Assembly (NCBI GenBank): GCA_037783415.1
Contig: JAZGTN010000027.1
Location: 3,372,001 to 3,436,000 of the forward strand
Source of the DNA: Leptasterias polaris
Lineage: Eukaryota > Echinodermata > Asteroidea > Forcipulatida > Asteriidae
Reading direction: 5' to 3'
Length of the DNA: 64,000 bases
Part shown: piece by piece, positions 1-10,690 of the stretch
Numbering within the stretch: the stretch's first letter is position 1
Layout of the letters: the number at the start of each line of letters is the position of its first letter
The notes under the pieces: generated by a model
Database searches by the model: none
The model's input: the letters and a program-made list of their open reading frames with translations, nothing else
What the model was told of the DNA's origin: nothing
Position numbers and translations under genes: made by a program

Positions 1-955
1 TCTTGAGGGCGCTAGAGTAGTTAGCAGTCGCCCATGCAGCATAGACGACGACGACGCAGCAGAACTAGTTTGGATCTCGTCAGGGACGGACGTGTCGTGC
101 TGACAGAGCTCAGGTACGTAGGAGGTTTCAGTGTGCGCTACCTCGTTTCGAGCGTGGGCCACTGTTTAATTACTTGAGTGGGAGGGACCGCGGTGTGATA
201 CCGAGGAGGAAACTTGAGATTAGTTTCTTGGAACTAGGGATTAGTTCTGGTCCGTGTACGGGAACGGGTATAACTTACCTTACTACACAAAGAGGGCACT
301 CGTAGCTTGGAGGCTACAAGGGAGGATCCAAACAAGGAGGCGCATTAAGATAGCTGGGAACTAGGGGGAGCTAGCGCTAGTTGATTTAGAGGCTATTACA
401 GATCAATCAGTTAATTATAATTATTGGAGGGTACTTCATTAATCAGTGATTACTTGGAGGTTCCAACGGAGGTGGTTGAGTAATAAACAAAGGAGGTTAC
501 ACTATTATACTTGTCACATGTATTATTGTCATGTCCGTGGTCTGTTCTGTCTGTCCCCACAGAGGTTTACTGAGGGTACAGTGATTAGCCCTGTGCATTA
601 GGCGGTACATTTCCGCCCAACGGGCCTACACCACCAGTCTTGGGTTTCCTGAAGGAGTACCACACTCACTGGGTGACCACCGGGGATTAAATTAGTCCGG
701 GGTATTTGGTAAATCCGTCACACTATCGATGTTTTTTCAGCTTTGAACGTATTGTGAACTGACTGGTGGCCCCTGCGGGCCGATCGGTGAAACCCGCTCG
801 CTAGTGAAGCAGCTCCTGTCGTCCTTCTGTATTTTTGGTGTTTACATGTTGAGACAGAAATAAAAGAGCTCCCATTCGGATGCCAGAAACCAGAGAAGTA
901 GTCCACCTTGTATCCTTCAAAGTTGTGTGTTCGAAAGCCCACGGTCTACGCTACA
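1..955 (+). other. Possible 5' LTR and leader of the gag-only element
   Basis: No coding signal was recognised. The segment ends in ctaca immediately before a primer-binding-like sequence (tttgtgacagcgg, from 956), which is where a gypsy-type LTR would stop. It shares a 20-bp word (756-775) with the sequence after the 3' purine tract. Its left end is at or beyond the window edge. No TATA box was identified with confidence. Confidence 0.3.
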
Positions 956-1653
956 TTTGTGACAGCGGCGGCACACTTTGGAGCAGGAGAAAAAGGTAAA
1001 ATTTCGTGTTTATTTTTGGAAGCTTGACTCACGAGGCGAGGAAGTATGGCATCCGGCTCGCCACTGGGAGAGGACAGCGGGCGTTGGGGGGGGGGGGAGG
1101 CCAGACTGGCTCCCCAAGCTGCCAATCGTTTGTTACGGTGGATGACTTGCTGTATTTCTTTGAGGGAAGCCCCGGGGGAGACCTTTGGGAACAGGAGGAC
1201 AGGGCAGAAGTGCTTTCACCCGAGGTCCTAGGGGGTCCTTGGACTCAGCCAAGCTTGGGCAGACAGGGGGAATTACCCGGAAAGCCAGGCCAGAACGGCG
1301 AAGCCCACGATGATGGGTTATTCGCTGGATTTTATGATTCAGTGGGCCTATATCACTCCCATTCGGAGGCGTCTTGTTCTTACGAGGGGAGGGTTAGGTC
1401 AGGTGGGTTGGGGATTTCAGACAAAACTTCCATGCCCACACATATTTCCATGAATATGACAGGGCCACGTCGGTACCAATCGGAACTGTCATGTAGCCCG
1501 CAAATCAATTCTCCGGAGGTAGGGCCTCGTTCAGGGTCATGTTGTCCAGTGAGGGCGGTGTCGCCGGGCGTTCGGTACCACTCGGAACCGATCGACCGTG
1601 TGCCGGAGTGTGACCGGGACGCACGGCTCGGCTCGGGGTCTTATATTCCGCAG

Positions 1654-2850
1654 TATTTCACTTCAGAGCAGCATTACGCTGCACACACAGCTACGTCGGA
1701 CGTGCAGGCCCACTCGGAGCCGTACTGTCCGACAAGCATTTACACACCACCGACACATTTCACATCAGAGCAGCCTCACGCTGCATACACAGCTACGTCG
1801 GACGTGCAGGCCCGCTCGGAGCCGTACCGTCCGACAAGCATTCACGCACCACCGACACATTTCACTTCAGAGCAGCCCCACGCTGCGCACACAATTATGT
1901 CGGACGCACGGATCCACTCGGAGCCGTCCCGCCCGGCACGCACTCACACACCACTGACTTATTACACTTCAGAGCAGCCCCACGCTGCACACACGTTTAC
2001 GTCGGACGCACGGGCCCACACGGAGCCGTCCCGTCCGACACGCATTTACACGCCACCGATATATTTCACTTCAGAGCGGCCCCACACTGCATACACATCT
2101 CCGTCGGACACATGGGTCCACTCGGAACCGTCTCGTCCGACATGCACTCACGCCCCAGACACTTATTTCACATCAGGGCAGCCTCACGCTGCACACAGAG
2201 CTACGTCGGACGTGCAGGCCCACTCGGAGCCGTACCGTTCGACAAGCCTCCACGCACCACCGACACACTTCACTTCTGAGCGGCCCCACGCTGCATACAC
2301 ATCGGACACACGGGCCCACTCGGAGCCAGCTCGTCCGACATGCACTCACACCCCAGACACGTATTGCACTCCAGAGCAGCCCCACGTTTTTACGTCTTCT
2401 CATGGGCAGATATTACCTTGTTCACTTCGAGAGCGTCGCCATGGTCAACCAATGGAGCGAAGCAGAGAAAGCAATGTTTCTAGCTTCGCACCTGCGAGGA
2501 TTGGCGCAGGAGGCCTTGGCTGACATGGTGCCTGAAGCAAGACAAAGTTACTCTTCCATTTTGGAGCAGCCCCACACATTTACGTCGGATGCACGGATCC
2601 AATCGGAGCCGTCCCGTCTGACATACATTCACATGCCACCGACATATTTCACATCAGGGCTGCCCCACGCTGCATACACTTCTCCGTCGGGCGCACGGAT
2701 CCACTCGGAGCTGTCCCGTCCGATACGCATTCACGCACGAGACGCTTATTTCCCTTCACAGCAGGCCCACGCTGCATACACATCTCCGTCGGACGCACGG
2801 ATCCACTCGGAGCCGTCCTGTCCAGCGTGCATTAACGCATCAGAGAGACC
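1654..2850 (+). repeat. 102-bp coding tandem repeat inside gag
   Basis: About ten diverged copies of a 102-bp (34-codon) unit are seen, seven before 2400 and about three between 2568 and 2850. The conserved words are cactcggagccgt, cacttcagagcagcccca and tacacatctccgtcgga. The encoded unit is rich in Ser, Thr, Pro and His with a recurring SEPSRPT motif, predicted disordered. The array is interrupted at 2403-2566 by a copy of downstream gag sequence, so the repeat and the capsid-like domain have been shuffled. Confidence 0.85.
2403..2566 (+). repeat. Duplicated gag block inserted in the repeat array
   Basis: Positions 2403-2566 are nearly identical to 2915-3076 in the downstream gag domain. 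The upstream copy carries two extra bases (cagatattacc versus cagattacc), which moves the reading frame. High identity implies a recent event compared with the decay of the rest of the element. Confidence 0.85.
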
Positions 2851-3487
2851 GACAGCTTCGGCAGGGACCCGCAGGCCATTGATGCTCCCGGATAAATTCG
2901 ACGGAGTCTCCTCGTGGGCAGATTACCTTATTCACTTCGAGAGCGTCGCCATGGTCAACCAATGGAGCGAAGCAGAGAAAGCAATGTTTCTAGCTTCGCA
3001 CCTGCGAGGATTGGCGCAGGAGGCCTTGGCTGACATGGTGCCCGAAGCAAGACAAAGTTACTCTTCCATTTTGGAGTATTTCGAGGAACGATTTGGGGAA
3101 GCGGCCAAGATCCCGTGACATCGGGCCCAACTATCGATGCGCACTAGAGGTCGGGGGAGTCGCTGAGCGATCTCGGACAGTCCATTCGCCGATTGGTGCT
3201 CAAGAGCTACCCGAAGCTACCCGTCCAGGCGCGGGAGGACTTGGCGGTGGAGGCATTTCGCAACTCCCTTGGTGACGAACAACTCCAACGCCACATCTTT
3301 TCAAGGAAAGCAACTTTAACCGAAGCCATCACTCTCGCCACCGAGATGGAGGCCTTCCTCGACTCCCAAAACAAGAAGGGGAAAGAATGGATTCCGGGAT
3401 GTCAGGGTCATATCACAGCCCCTACCGCCACCATTAGTGCCGAACTAGGAAAGCCCCGACTCTGCTCCCCGACAGACCGACCGGACT

Positions 3488-4058
3488 ATGATGGAGTGTG
3501 TTGGGTGCCATGAGTTCGGCCACGTCCGTCAAGACTGCCCTCACGGGCAACGGGGGTTTAATAACAATCCCCAGCGTTGGAGGGTAGCGTCCATACACTC
3601 GGAAGAGCAGGTAGAGCGACATCTCCGCCCACCACACACAACCAAGAAGTACACGAGAACTGGGGTGAGCGACAAGGGGTTTTTGACCACTCGGAGCAAA
3701 TCCCAGTCGTGACATCTCCGCACACCACGCATAACCGAGCAGCACATGAGGGCCGGGGGGAGTGGGAAAGGGTTCACGACCCCTCGGAACAAACCCCAGT
3801 GGTATTAACGAGGCGGGGACAGAAAACCCACCGGCCACAGGCCCGTTGCAAACATTGCGATCGAGAGTTCAACCGGATGGCAAACTTGACACGCCACCTG
3901 AAGTGGAGCTGCCCTGTCTCTACTGGGTGAAGCCGTACCGGTGCCCCTATGGGTGCGGGCAGGCATTCTTTCGGCCCCAACTGCTTCCCCTGCACCTGAA
4001 ACACTGTGCCCTTCGCCCAGACGTGTGGGCAGAGTCGGAGTGGCGGAAGATGAACTAA
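3488..4058 (+). pseudogene. Zinc knuckle plus two zinc fingers, frameshifted
   Basis: A retroviral-type CCHC knuckle (CVGCHEFGHVRQDC, 3497-3538) follows the gag domain in frame 2. In frame 1 a C2HC finger reads CKHCDREFNRMANLTRHLKW then SC (3847-3912). In frame 3 a second finger begins CPYGCGQAFFRPQ and ends HLKHC (3942-4007). The knuckle would bind nucleic acid in a Gag. Classical finger-like modules after the knuckle are unusual for Ty3/gypsy Gag and could be captured host sequence. Three frames in 0.5 kb show decay, or conceivably a frameshifting design; decay is likelier. Confidence 0.6.
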
Positions 4059-4315
4059 ATGATTACGCCAGCGACACGAAGTTGGACGAGGGGCGGATGG
4101 AAAAGGAGGGTTGCGACCACTCGGAGCGCCTTCCAACGGTTCCGTCCGACCCAACGCCACCTGGACCGTCAGGAGGGGGGATTTTGACCATTCGGACCGA
4201 TCCCCGTCTCCACACCCACCACGTCTAACCAGACAACCATCGCCGGTCGGTCACCATCGGCATGAGGTCGAAAGCAACACCCAACGGCCGGCATCACCAC
4301 CTCTACCGGAGCTGA

Positions 4316-4954
4316 GTGACCCCCTCTCCCCGGGAGGTCAGACTGGGCGAGGCAGGCCGCCTCCAGTTGGAGCGGCCTCTGACGCCATCTCCCTCAGCGG
4401 TGGAGGGTGGTCCCGAGGAGAGTCCCCTCCGGTGGAGCCGAGGGCGTGGCCGACGTAAGCATCCGGCTGGACGAGGAGGCGCGACCCCCCGCTTCACCGC
4501 ATCGCCCATCCGGACAGATGGCAACACACAGACGGAGAACGCCGCGCGGCCAACCTCTCCTGCACCCCTGCCCCTGGGCCACGGTCTGATGCTTGGTGTC
4601 CCCTTGGGCTCTGTCATAACCTTCCCCAACGGCACTCGTTGGTCAGTCACCGTGACGGGAACTGCCTGCGACACCGCTACCGCTATGGAGGAGCCCCTCT
4701 GCGAGCTTCACAGGGACGAATGGCGCCTGGAACAGGTCCCCTGGAGATTGCTACAGATTTACGATGGCCAGCAGTACGGGCAGTACTACGTCGATCCCTC
4801 CATCGCCAACCATTCTTTCCTTGGAGGACTGCTGCCGCCCGGAGCACCACCACCTCCCCGCTTCCTCGACGGAGTCCCCGCCCATTTTTGGGAGCAGCTG
4901 TTCCGGCTGACGGAGACGCAGCGGGGCCCGCCGCTACGCCCGACTTCCCCATAG
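4316..4954 (+). pseudogene. Proline-rich 212-codon ORF, 3' part of the gag-only element
   Basis: This is the longest open frame downstream of the zinc fingers. The N-terminal half is low-complexity (Pro, Arg, Gly, Ser). The C-terminal half looks more like a folded protein, with a run of aromatic residues (WRLEQVPWRLLQIYDGQQYG) and the segment FLDGVPAHFWEQLFRL. No family was recognised and no protease or polymerase motif is present. It sits just upstream of the purine tract, where pol would normally end. GC content matches the rest of the element. Confidence 0.4.
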
Positions 4955-5054
4955 TTCCCTGTCTTGATTTCTCTTTGTATTTGCCATTGTGAAGGAGTTG
5001 CTTCGCTCTCGAGCGATGGCGCTCGCTGCCTGCTTCTGGGATAAGCAGGGTCCT

Positions 5055-5165
5055 AGGAGGGGGCAGTGTAACGGGCACCGATTGGCCAGTAGGGGGCGCC
5101 AGCACGACTCCCCGTCGGAGAACTGACTGGTGGCCCCTGACTGGTGGCCCCTGACTGGTGGTATT
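5055..5165 (+). other. Polypurine tract and truncated 3' LTR start
   Basis: The run aggaggggg (5055-5063) is followed by tgtaacgggc from 5067, a normal plus-strand priming site and LTR start for gypsy-like elements. The LTR-like sequence contains tandem 14-bp repeats actggtggcccctg (5124-5160) and then gives way to unrelated AT-rich DNA. Confidence 0.45.
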
Positions 5166-5369
5166 AATTGCATACAGAATTGTATTATTGTTTATTACAT
5201 ACTAAGGTTACACAAAACAAGGACAAGGACTAGGACATTATGACGCGGACGTAGGCCTTCTGCACTGCAGTAAAATAATGGTCAAGAAGGTCAATCGGCA
5301 GAGAAAATGTAGAAAAAGAAATTCATTTCTGAATGAAAAAATGAAAAAAAATAAATGAAAAAATCAATT
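5166..5369. other. AT-rich junction DNA
   Basis: No gene seen. The part 5320-5370 is a run of aaatgaaaaa-like repeats adjoining the 3' end of the minus-strand LINE and probably is its tail. Confidence 0.4.
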
Positions 5370-6140
5370 CAGCTATTATGTAGTATCATATTTTTCCCGT
5401 AACATACACTTCAATTTTTTCTTAAATAAGTAACGACTGTTCACGCATTTAATGTCATTATTTAAGGAATTCCAAAACTTAGGACCTTGATAACGAATTC
5501 CTTTTTGGGCAAATGTATGTACGTACATATGGAATATGGATGTCACTGGTGTGCCTGGTAAAGTGATGATGAACAAAGGTATTTTAAATGAACATAGATT
5601 GAAAATAATTAGGTAGTTCATGTTTAAAGAACGAAAGACTCCTAATTGGAGTAAATAAATATCATTAACTTTAAGAGTCTTATGTCTGATGAATAATGGG
5701 TTTGAGTGAGAAGTCTACATTGTCAATAATTCTCAGTGCCCCTTTTTGTAAAATGAAAATTCTTTTTGCAAGATGAGTGTTACCCCAGGCAAGTAATACT
5801 ACCATAGGTAACATGAGTTAAAATTAAAGTGTTATAAATTTTAAGTAAAATCTCAGAGGGAAAGGCATATTTCAGTTTATTGATAATGCCTATGTTCCTA
5901 GATATTAGTTTATAAAGGTGTAATATGATGACTCCAATCTAGTTTAGTATCAATAAACAGACCCAGGAATTTAATACAGTCAGTTTGAATAATTGTTGCA
6001 CTACCAAACAAAATATCCTGAGAAAGACATGTAGGGCCTAACTGTGTTGCTGAATAACATAAAACTTGTTTTACCAATATTAATAGATAATTTATTCGCT
6101 TTAATCCAGTTTGAAACATGAACGTGTTGCCGGTGTGGAC
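5370..6140 (-). pseudogene. LINE reverse transcriptase, C-terminal remnant (CR1/L2-like group)
   Basis: Read on the minus strand from 6125 downward, the sequence encodes NWIKANKLSINIGKTSFMLF, then FLGLFIDTKLDWSHHI, then near 5560-5380 GIRYQGPKFWNSLNNDIK. These are the post-catalytic RT motif, the 'FLG-D' motif and the conserved C-terminal 'YQGP-WN-L' box of jockey-superfamily LINEs. The frame changes at least twice and the catalytic ADD box, endonuclease and ORF1 are missing, so this is a 5'-truncated dead copy. Its C-terminal box resembles that of the LINE at 46.6-51.6 kb. Confidence 0.75.
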
Positions 6141-6320
6141 GGAGATTCTGTCCCCCGGTTTCTGTCCCCCCGGTGAAGATCTGTCCCCCGGACAACTTTA
6201 CCTGGCTTGTCTATGCTACAATGTCCCCCGAGACAGTATCTCCTAGGATAAACTGTCCGTCGTGCTCAACGGAGATCATGTCCCCCAACGGAGAATTATG
6301 TCCCACACAGGCATGAACGT
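6141..6320. repeat. Cluster of 'TGTCCCCC' repeats, locus 1
   Basis: The word tgtccccc, often as gattctgtcccccgg, occurs at least five times with irregular spacing. The edge ccggtgtggacggagattc matches, in reverse complement, the edges of similar clusters at 10.49-10.69 kb and 42.38-42.53 kb. See the separate finding. Confidence 0.6.
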
Positions 6321-6770
6321 CCACCGACGGAACTACTTTAATAAACTTGCTTTATTAACCCGCACTTTGCTGGTTTATAATATAAGTATTATCCATTTGT
6401 CAATTTAGTCAACATTGATTCACCAATGTAATAATTTGTGTGTGTGTGTATTTATATATTTTCTTACATATTTTTGTTCAGCCCTACACCCCATTTTCCC
6501 GTATTTTGTATTTATTTAGCCTCATATTTAGCCTCATTCACTTTTTCTTATTTACTTGTTGAAATGATTCAACGGAGCATTAATATTCCATAAATTATGT
6601 ACTTTTTGAAAGATTTGCATTGAAGTTAATATAATTGAACTACATTGCAGTAAAACAATAATAAACTAGACATTAGGTGTTTGTGGACAAACACAGAGCT
6701 GTTCCGGTTTTTCTGATTCATAAAATGTTTTAACAATAAACAAGAAATCACAAACATTACGACATTATGA
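6321..6770. other. No feature recognised
   Basis: AT-rich DNA with a short (gt)n run near 6437. No coding, RNA or transposon-end signal was seen. Confidence 0.5.
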
Positions 6771-6774
6771 CATG

Positions 6775-7285
6775 TGGTTCAGGAGATATGATTATCTCAA
6801 ATTATGAGCTTCCTGTTAAGACCGGAAAGAAAGGGCAACATGGGGTCACGGTTACCCAAGGCTTATCTCCAATGCCCAAGGAGTCTATAACTGAAAATAA
6901 ATTGAAAATCGGTTTGGTAGTTCTTGAGATATGGTCCACTTCCGGTTGACCCTTTGGTAAAGGTCAACATGGGGTCATGGTTGTTACCCAAGGCTTATCT
7001 CCAATGCCCAAGGAGTCTATAACTGAAAATATATTGAAAATCGGTTCGGTAGTTCTTGAGATATGGTCCCACTTCCGGTTGACCAGGAAGTAAAGGTCAA
7101 CATGGGGTCGCGGTTACCCAAGGCTAATCTGCAATGCCCAAGGAGTCTAAAACTGAAAAAGTTTGAAAATCGGTTGTGTAGTTCTTTAGATATGGTCCCA
7201 CTTCCGGTTGACCCGGAAGTAAAGGTCAAAATGGGGTCACGGTTACCCAAGGCTAATCTTCAATGCCCAATGAGTCGATACAAGA
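6775..7285. repeat. ~124-bp tandem repeat, four copies
   Basis: Four successive units share acccaaggct-atct-caatgcccaaggagtct, ttgaaaatcggtt, atatggtcccacttccggt and aaggtcaacatggggtc. The centre acttccggttgacc-ggaagt is a short inverted repeat. The same 'acttccggtt...accggaagt' palindrome recurs in the Helitron-like copies at 17-31 kb, which suggests a shared origin or shared sequence preference. Confidence 0.85.
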
Positions 7286-7559
7286 TTGGCTAACCAAATA
7301 TTCACACCACTGTGAAGTGGCTAATTAATTAATAATTTTAACCTTTTTTACATTAAGAGTAAAATTTATGATACAGGATCTAACTCTTTAATTTTTACAA
7401 TTTAGGATATTAGGTCACATGCACGGTTGTGCAAACAAGGTTTTTTAACTTGAAATTTTGTATATGAAACTTCTGTTACACGGGTCACCAACTGTTTCAG
7501 AAACGGTTACATGTTTGCAAAAAATAACTGTGAATGCGCAGGCTTATACACGTAAGCCA

Positions 7560-8320
7560 GTGACAGTAACACGGTTAAGTGACAGATCTTACGGTTAAAC
7601 ATCACATTTGTACGGTTTGGATAAACGTTGAAAAATTCACTTGAAAAGTGCTGCGAAATGCTGACCATAATATTTGCGATCACGATTTGCACAGCAAACG
7701 ATCCCATGCCAGACACACTTATCGTTTCCAATTTACAGGCTTAAGTCTTTGTCATTTCATTACTTGGTGTGCGCCATTAGTTGCAAGAAACATTGAACGC
7801 TAGAGGGCATTCCACAACAAATTGATCGCACGGTTACCCGGTTATATAACCAATCGATAATCTTGTTAAACGTTTAATGTTTACGGTTTGGTTCAGCGTA
7901 AATACATTCACTTGAAAAGGACTGCGAAATGGTGACCATAATAACTGCGATCACGATTTGCACAGCAAACGATCCCATGCCACACGCACCCATATCATTT
8001 CCAATTTACAGGCTTAAGTCTTTGTTATTTCTTACTTGGCGTGCAGCATTAGTTGCAAGAAACACTGAACGCTAGAGGGCGTTCCACAACAAATCGATTG
8101 CACGGTTACCCGGTTAACCAAACGATAATCTTGTTAAACGTTTAATGTTTACGGTTGGGATCAGCGTAAACAAATTTGCTTGAAAAGTACTGCGAAATGG
8201 TGACCATAATAATTGCGGTTAAACATCTACGTTATTACGGTTCAAATAAATGTTTAACAATCAACCTCAAAAAGTGTTGCGAAATGTTGACCATAATAAA
8301 TACGAACGGTTACACATGTT
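7560..8320. repeat. ~270-bp tandem repeat, nearly three copies
   Basis: The block cttgaaaag...ctgcgaaatg-tgaccataat recurs at about 7639, 7909 and 8178, with a partial fourth copy near 8262, giving a 269-271 bp period. Each unit contains acagcaaacgatcccatgcc and cacggttacccggtt. It has no convincing coding content and directly precedes the BEL/Pao LTR. Confidence 0.85.
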
Positions 8321-8615
8321 GAAAAAATGTACAGCCAGACTGGTGGTGACTCAACAATAATGAGTAATGATGTTTATTCTGGAGTTCTGTTTTTAACCAG
8401 GCTTAATCCGTGACCCATGGTTTTTAAACGATGTACGCACGGGAGGAAATCTGCTGGTTAATTAGTTTATATTAATATGGAATTTCGGGTAATTACTTGG
8501 ATTATCTGTGACTAATTGGTATACAACATGGAATTTTAGTGATCATTGGAATCATTATACCAAAACTGTCAAGAGAGGGCGCCATTCAATATTTCCAACT
8601 TGAGACTTTTCAACA
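8320..8615 (-). mobile_element. Probable 3' LTR of the BEL/Pao element
   Basis: On the minus strand the integrase stop is followed by a purine tract (about 8616-8628, read as aaatttaggggcggc) and then tgttgaaaag, the usual BEL LTR start. An aataaa signal lies near 8372-8380 on the minus strand. The far end near 8320 (read as gtaca) is a guess, because no second LTR is in the window. Confidence 0.45.
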
Positions 8616-8699
8616 GCCGCCCCTAAATTTGGGTACTAAATTTACTTGCAAACAAAAAAATGTCTCAACACTGAAATGTTTAGTTAGGCCATATACAAC

Positions 8700-9640
8700 C
8701 TAAGTTTCATCATCTGTCAGTTCTGGGAGGCGGATCAGCCGAGCGACTGGACGGGTGTACACTTTATCCTTCACGCGTACGTTGGCCGTGCGGACACGTC
8801 CATCATCTCCTGGGAAGGTTTCTCCAATTCTCCCGATGGGCCACTGTGACCTATGTAGTTGCTGGTCGACTATCATGACGACATCATTCGGCTTTAGCTC
8901 GATGTTCTCTGTTTGGCATTTTTGACGCTTCTGGAGTGTGGGCAAGTAGAATTGTATGAAGCGAGACCAGAAGTTTTCAGCTAACACCTGACTGTGTTTC
9001 CAGCGGCGTCTGCCCAGTAGGTCCTTGGCTGGGTATACAACTTGAGGTAATGAAGTATCATGGCGGCCCAACAGCAGTAGGTTTGGGGTAATTGGGTCAA
9101 TATCAGCTACATCGGATGAGACATATCCTAACGGTTTTGAGTTCAGGATTCCCTCCACCTCGATGAGGACTGTTCGGAGAACAGGCTCAGAGACAGTCTG
9201 ATCGTTGAGAGTAACTCGAAGACCATCCTTAACGGACTTTATTTCTCTTTCCCACACTCCTCCAAAGTGTGGAGCTTTCGGTGGATTGAATGAAAACCGC
9301 ACCTGTCGTTTGGCCAGCTCTTTCTGCAGAGTGGGACTCATGGCAGAGAACGCCTCCTGGAGTTCGGAGTCGCCCCCCTTAAAGTTTGTGCCACAGTCTG
9401 ACAGCAGCTCGTAAGGTGTACCTCTTCTAGCTATAAAACGTCTGAGGGCCATGAGGAAGGCATCGCTATCAATACTGTCTAGTAGGTCGAGGTGGACAGC
9501 ACGAGTGGTCATGCACTTAAAGACAATTCCCCATCTCTTCTCTGTGCGACGGCCGATCTTAACCATCATGGGACCAAAACAATCCACTCCTGTGGAGAAG
9601 AAAGCTGGCTTGTGCAATTCTTTACGTCCACGCTGAAATA
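8700..9640 (-). pseudogene. BEL/Pao retrotransposon integrase, 5'-truncated
   Basis: At least 305 codons are open without a stop. The catalytic triad is visible: D in GVDCFGP, D in SDCGTNFKG and E in HFGGVWEREIK. The C-terminal part carries the DUF5641-like basic region with PNDVVMIVDQQ and GRIGETFPGDDG, which is typical of BEL/Pao. Integrase inserts element cDNA into host DNA. No protease, RT or RNase H lies upstream, so the copy is truncated. The frame begins at about 9637 just after ttcag, so the apparent start is not a true initiator. Its open frame contrasts with the broken elements around it and implies a young or constrained fragment. Confidence 0.85.
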
Positions 9641-10480
9641 TGAATAACTATCTGATTACACGACGCTGCGCTGATAGCAAGACAAATTCTTTTCGATTCT
9701 TGTTAATGAACGTAGACTTGTGTCAGTCGGCGACAAGAATGATGACTCTATGTATATTCTACAAAAACGTCAACAACACGGGTCATAAATGGGTTTAGGA
9801 CTTGAACGAGTCTAGGAAACAAGAAAGAGCACCGTTAAACTCATATAGCGCCCTCAATCTGTTTAACAGAGTGCGGGCGCTATACGAGTTTAACGGTGCA
9901 TTTTTAACTTTTTTTTTAAAAGGTAAAAAAATTACTCCTTGTCGTTAATAAACACATATCAAATTCTAGGCAGAGTGCCCAAGGCATTAAATTTGCCTGA
10001 AAATTTGGTTTTTTTTTCTACTGCTCTAGGATATTAGGTGCCAAGAAAAAAACGTGTGCAAATGCTATGGGATTTAGGTGGAAACAAATGTATAATAAAA
10101 ATAATAGAAATCTCGACGAAAACCATAGCTGTTCCGACAGCTAGGTCGGAACAGCTAATAATAAAAACAAATAAAAATCTCGACGAAAACAATAGCTGTT
10201 CCGACAGCTAGGTCGGAACAGCTAATAATATTCAAACACATAACAAGTCAATACAAAAAAACTGACAACAAGCTTTGTGAAATGTCCAACCGTTTTTATT
10301 TTCTAAATGGACAGAAACTTCCTCATTCCAATTCAATTAAAACCTCACATTTATTTACATGAAATATTTTAAACAATGCATAAAAAAGAAAACGAATTGA
10401 AGAAGTATCATGAATCCAGTTTTACAATACAGAAAATTAACTAAGTATGCAGGCCACAAACTTGAAGACAGAGGGCTCGT
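9641..10480. repeat. AT-rich DNA with three strong hairpins
   Basis: No gene seen. A 71-bp palindrome spans 9829-9899 with ~24-bp arms (gcaccgttaaactc-tatagcgccc) and one mismatch. A 67-bp unit is tandemly duplicated at about 10110-10228, and each copy holds the hairpin tagctgttccgac-agcta-ggtcggaacagcta (10126-10157 and 10193-10224). These resemble MITE cores. Confidence 0.6.
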
Positions 10481-10483
10481 GGT

Positions 10484-10690
10484 GAGTGCCTGGCGGACAG
10501 AAAGCCTTAGCCAGGGGACACATTCCCCTAGGGGATTCTGTCCCCCCGGACCGTTGTGCAGGGGGAAATGAGAGGGGGACAAATTCCCATAGCGGACAGA
10601 AAACCCTAGCCTGGGGGACACATTCCCCGAGGGGATTCTGTCCCCCGAACCGTTGTGTCGGGGGACCGAATTGCCTGTGACACCGGCGTT
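10484..10690. repeat. Cluster of 'GGGGGACA' repeats, locus 2
   Basis: Two tandem units of about 105 bp each contain gcggacagaaa-cc-tagcc, ggggacacattcccc and ggggattctgtcccc. The cluster ends in gacaccggcgtt. Core and edge match the clusters at 6.15 and 42.4 kb. Confidence 0.65.

Larger units (their letters stand above)
1006..3513 (+). pseudogene. Gag polyprotein remnant with Ser/Pro-rich repeats
   Basis: The reading frame opens near 1006 and encodes a low-complexity N-terminal part. From about 1654 it encodes a 34-residue repeat (core HAAYTATSDVQARSEP...TSEQP) to 2400. The gag capsid-like region is readable at 2900-3400 in two frames: WADYLIHFESVAMVNQWSE, then GESLSDLGQSIRRLVLKS (in the sequence around 3148-3205), then LPVQAREDLAVEAFRNSL. 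These are hallmarks of Ty3/gypsy gag. The frame changes near 2410 (a 2-bp insertion in a duplicated block) and again near 3100-3150, so no single protein can be made. Gag normally packages element RNA in a virus-like particle. No protease or polymerase follows. Confidence 0.7.
1..5165 (+). mobile_element. Gag-only Ty3/gypsy-like LTR retroelement, degenerate
   Basis: This GC-rich block, unlike the AT-rich DNA after 5170, holds retroelement parts in order: a possible 5' LTR, a primer-binding-like site near 956-972 (gtgacagcggcgg), a broken gag with long repeats, a CCHC knuckle, two further zinc fingers, and a purine run (5055-5063, aggaggggg) just before a typical LTR start (tgtaac at 5067). 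No protease, reverse transcriptase, RNase H or integrase is seen, so it could only move using enzymes of a relative. The words gaactgactggtggcccctg at 756-775 and 5120-5139 are shared by both ends, but the rest of the putative LTRs does not align, so the 3' LTR is probably truncated near 5165. The family assignment follows from the gag domain; LTR limits are inference. Confidence 0.6.
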
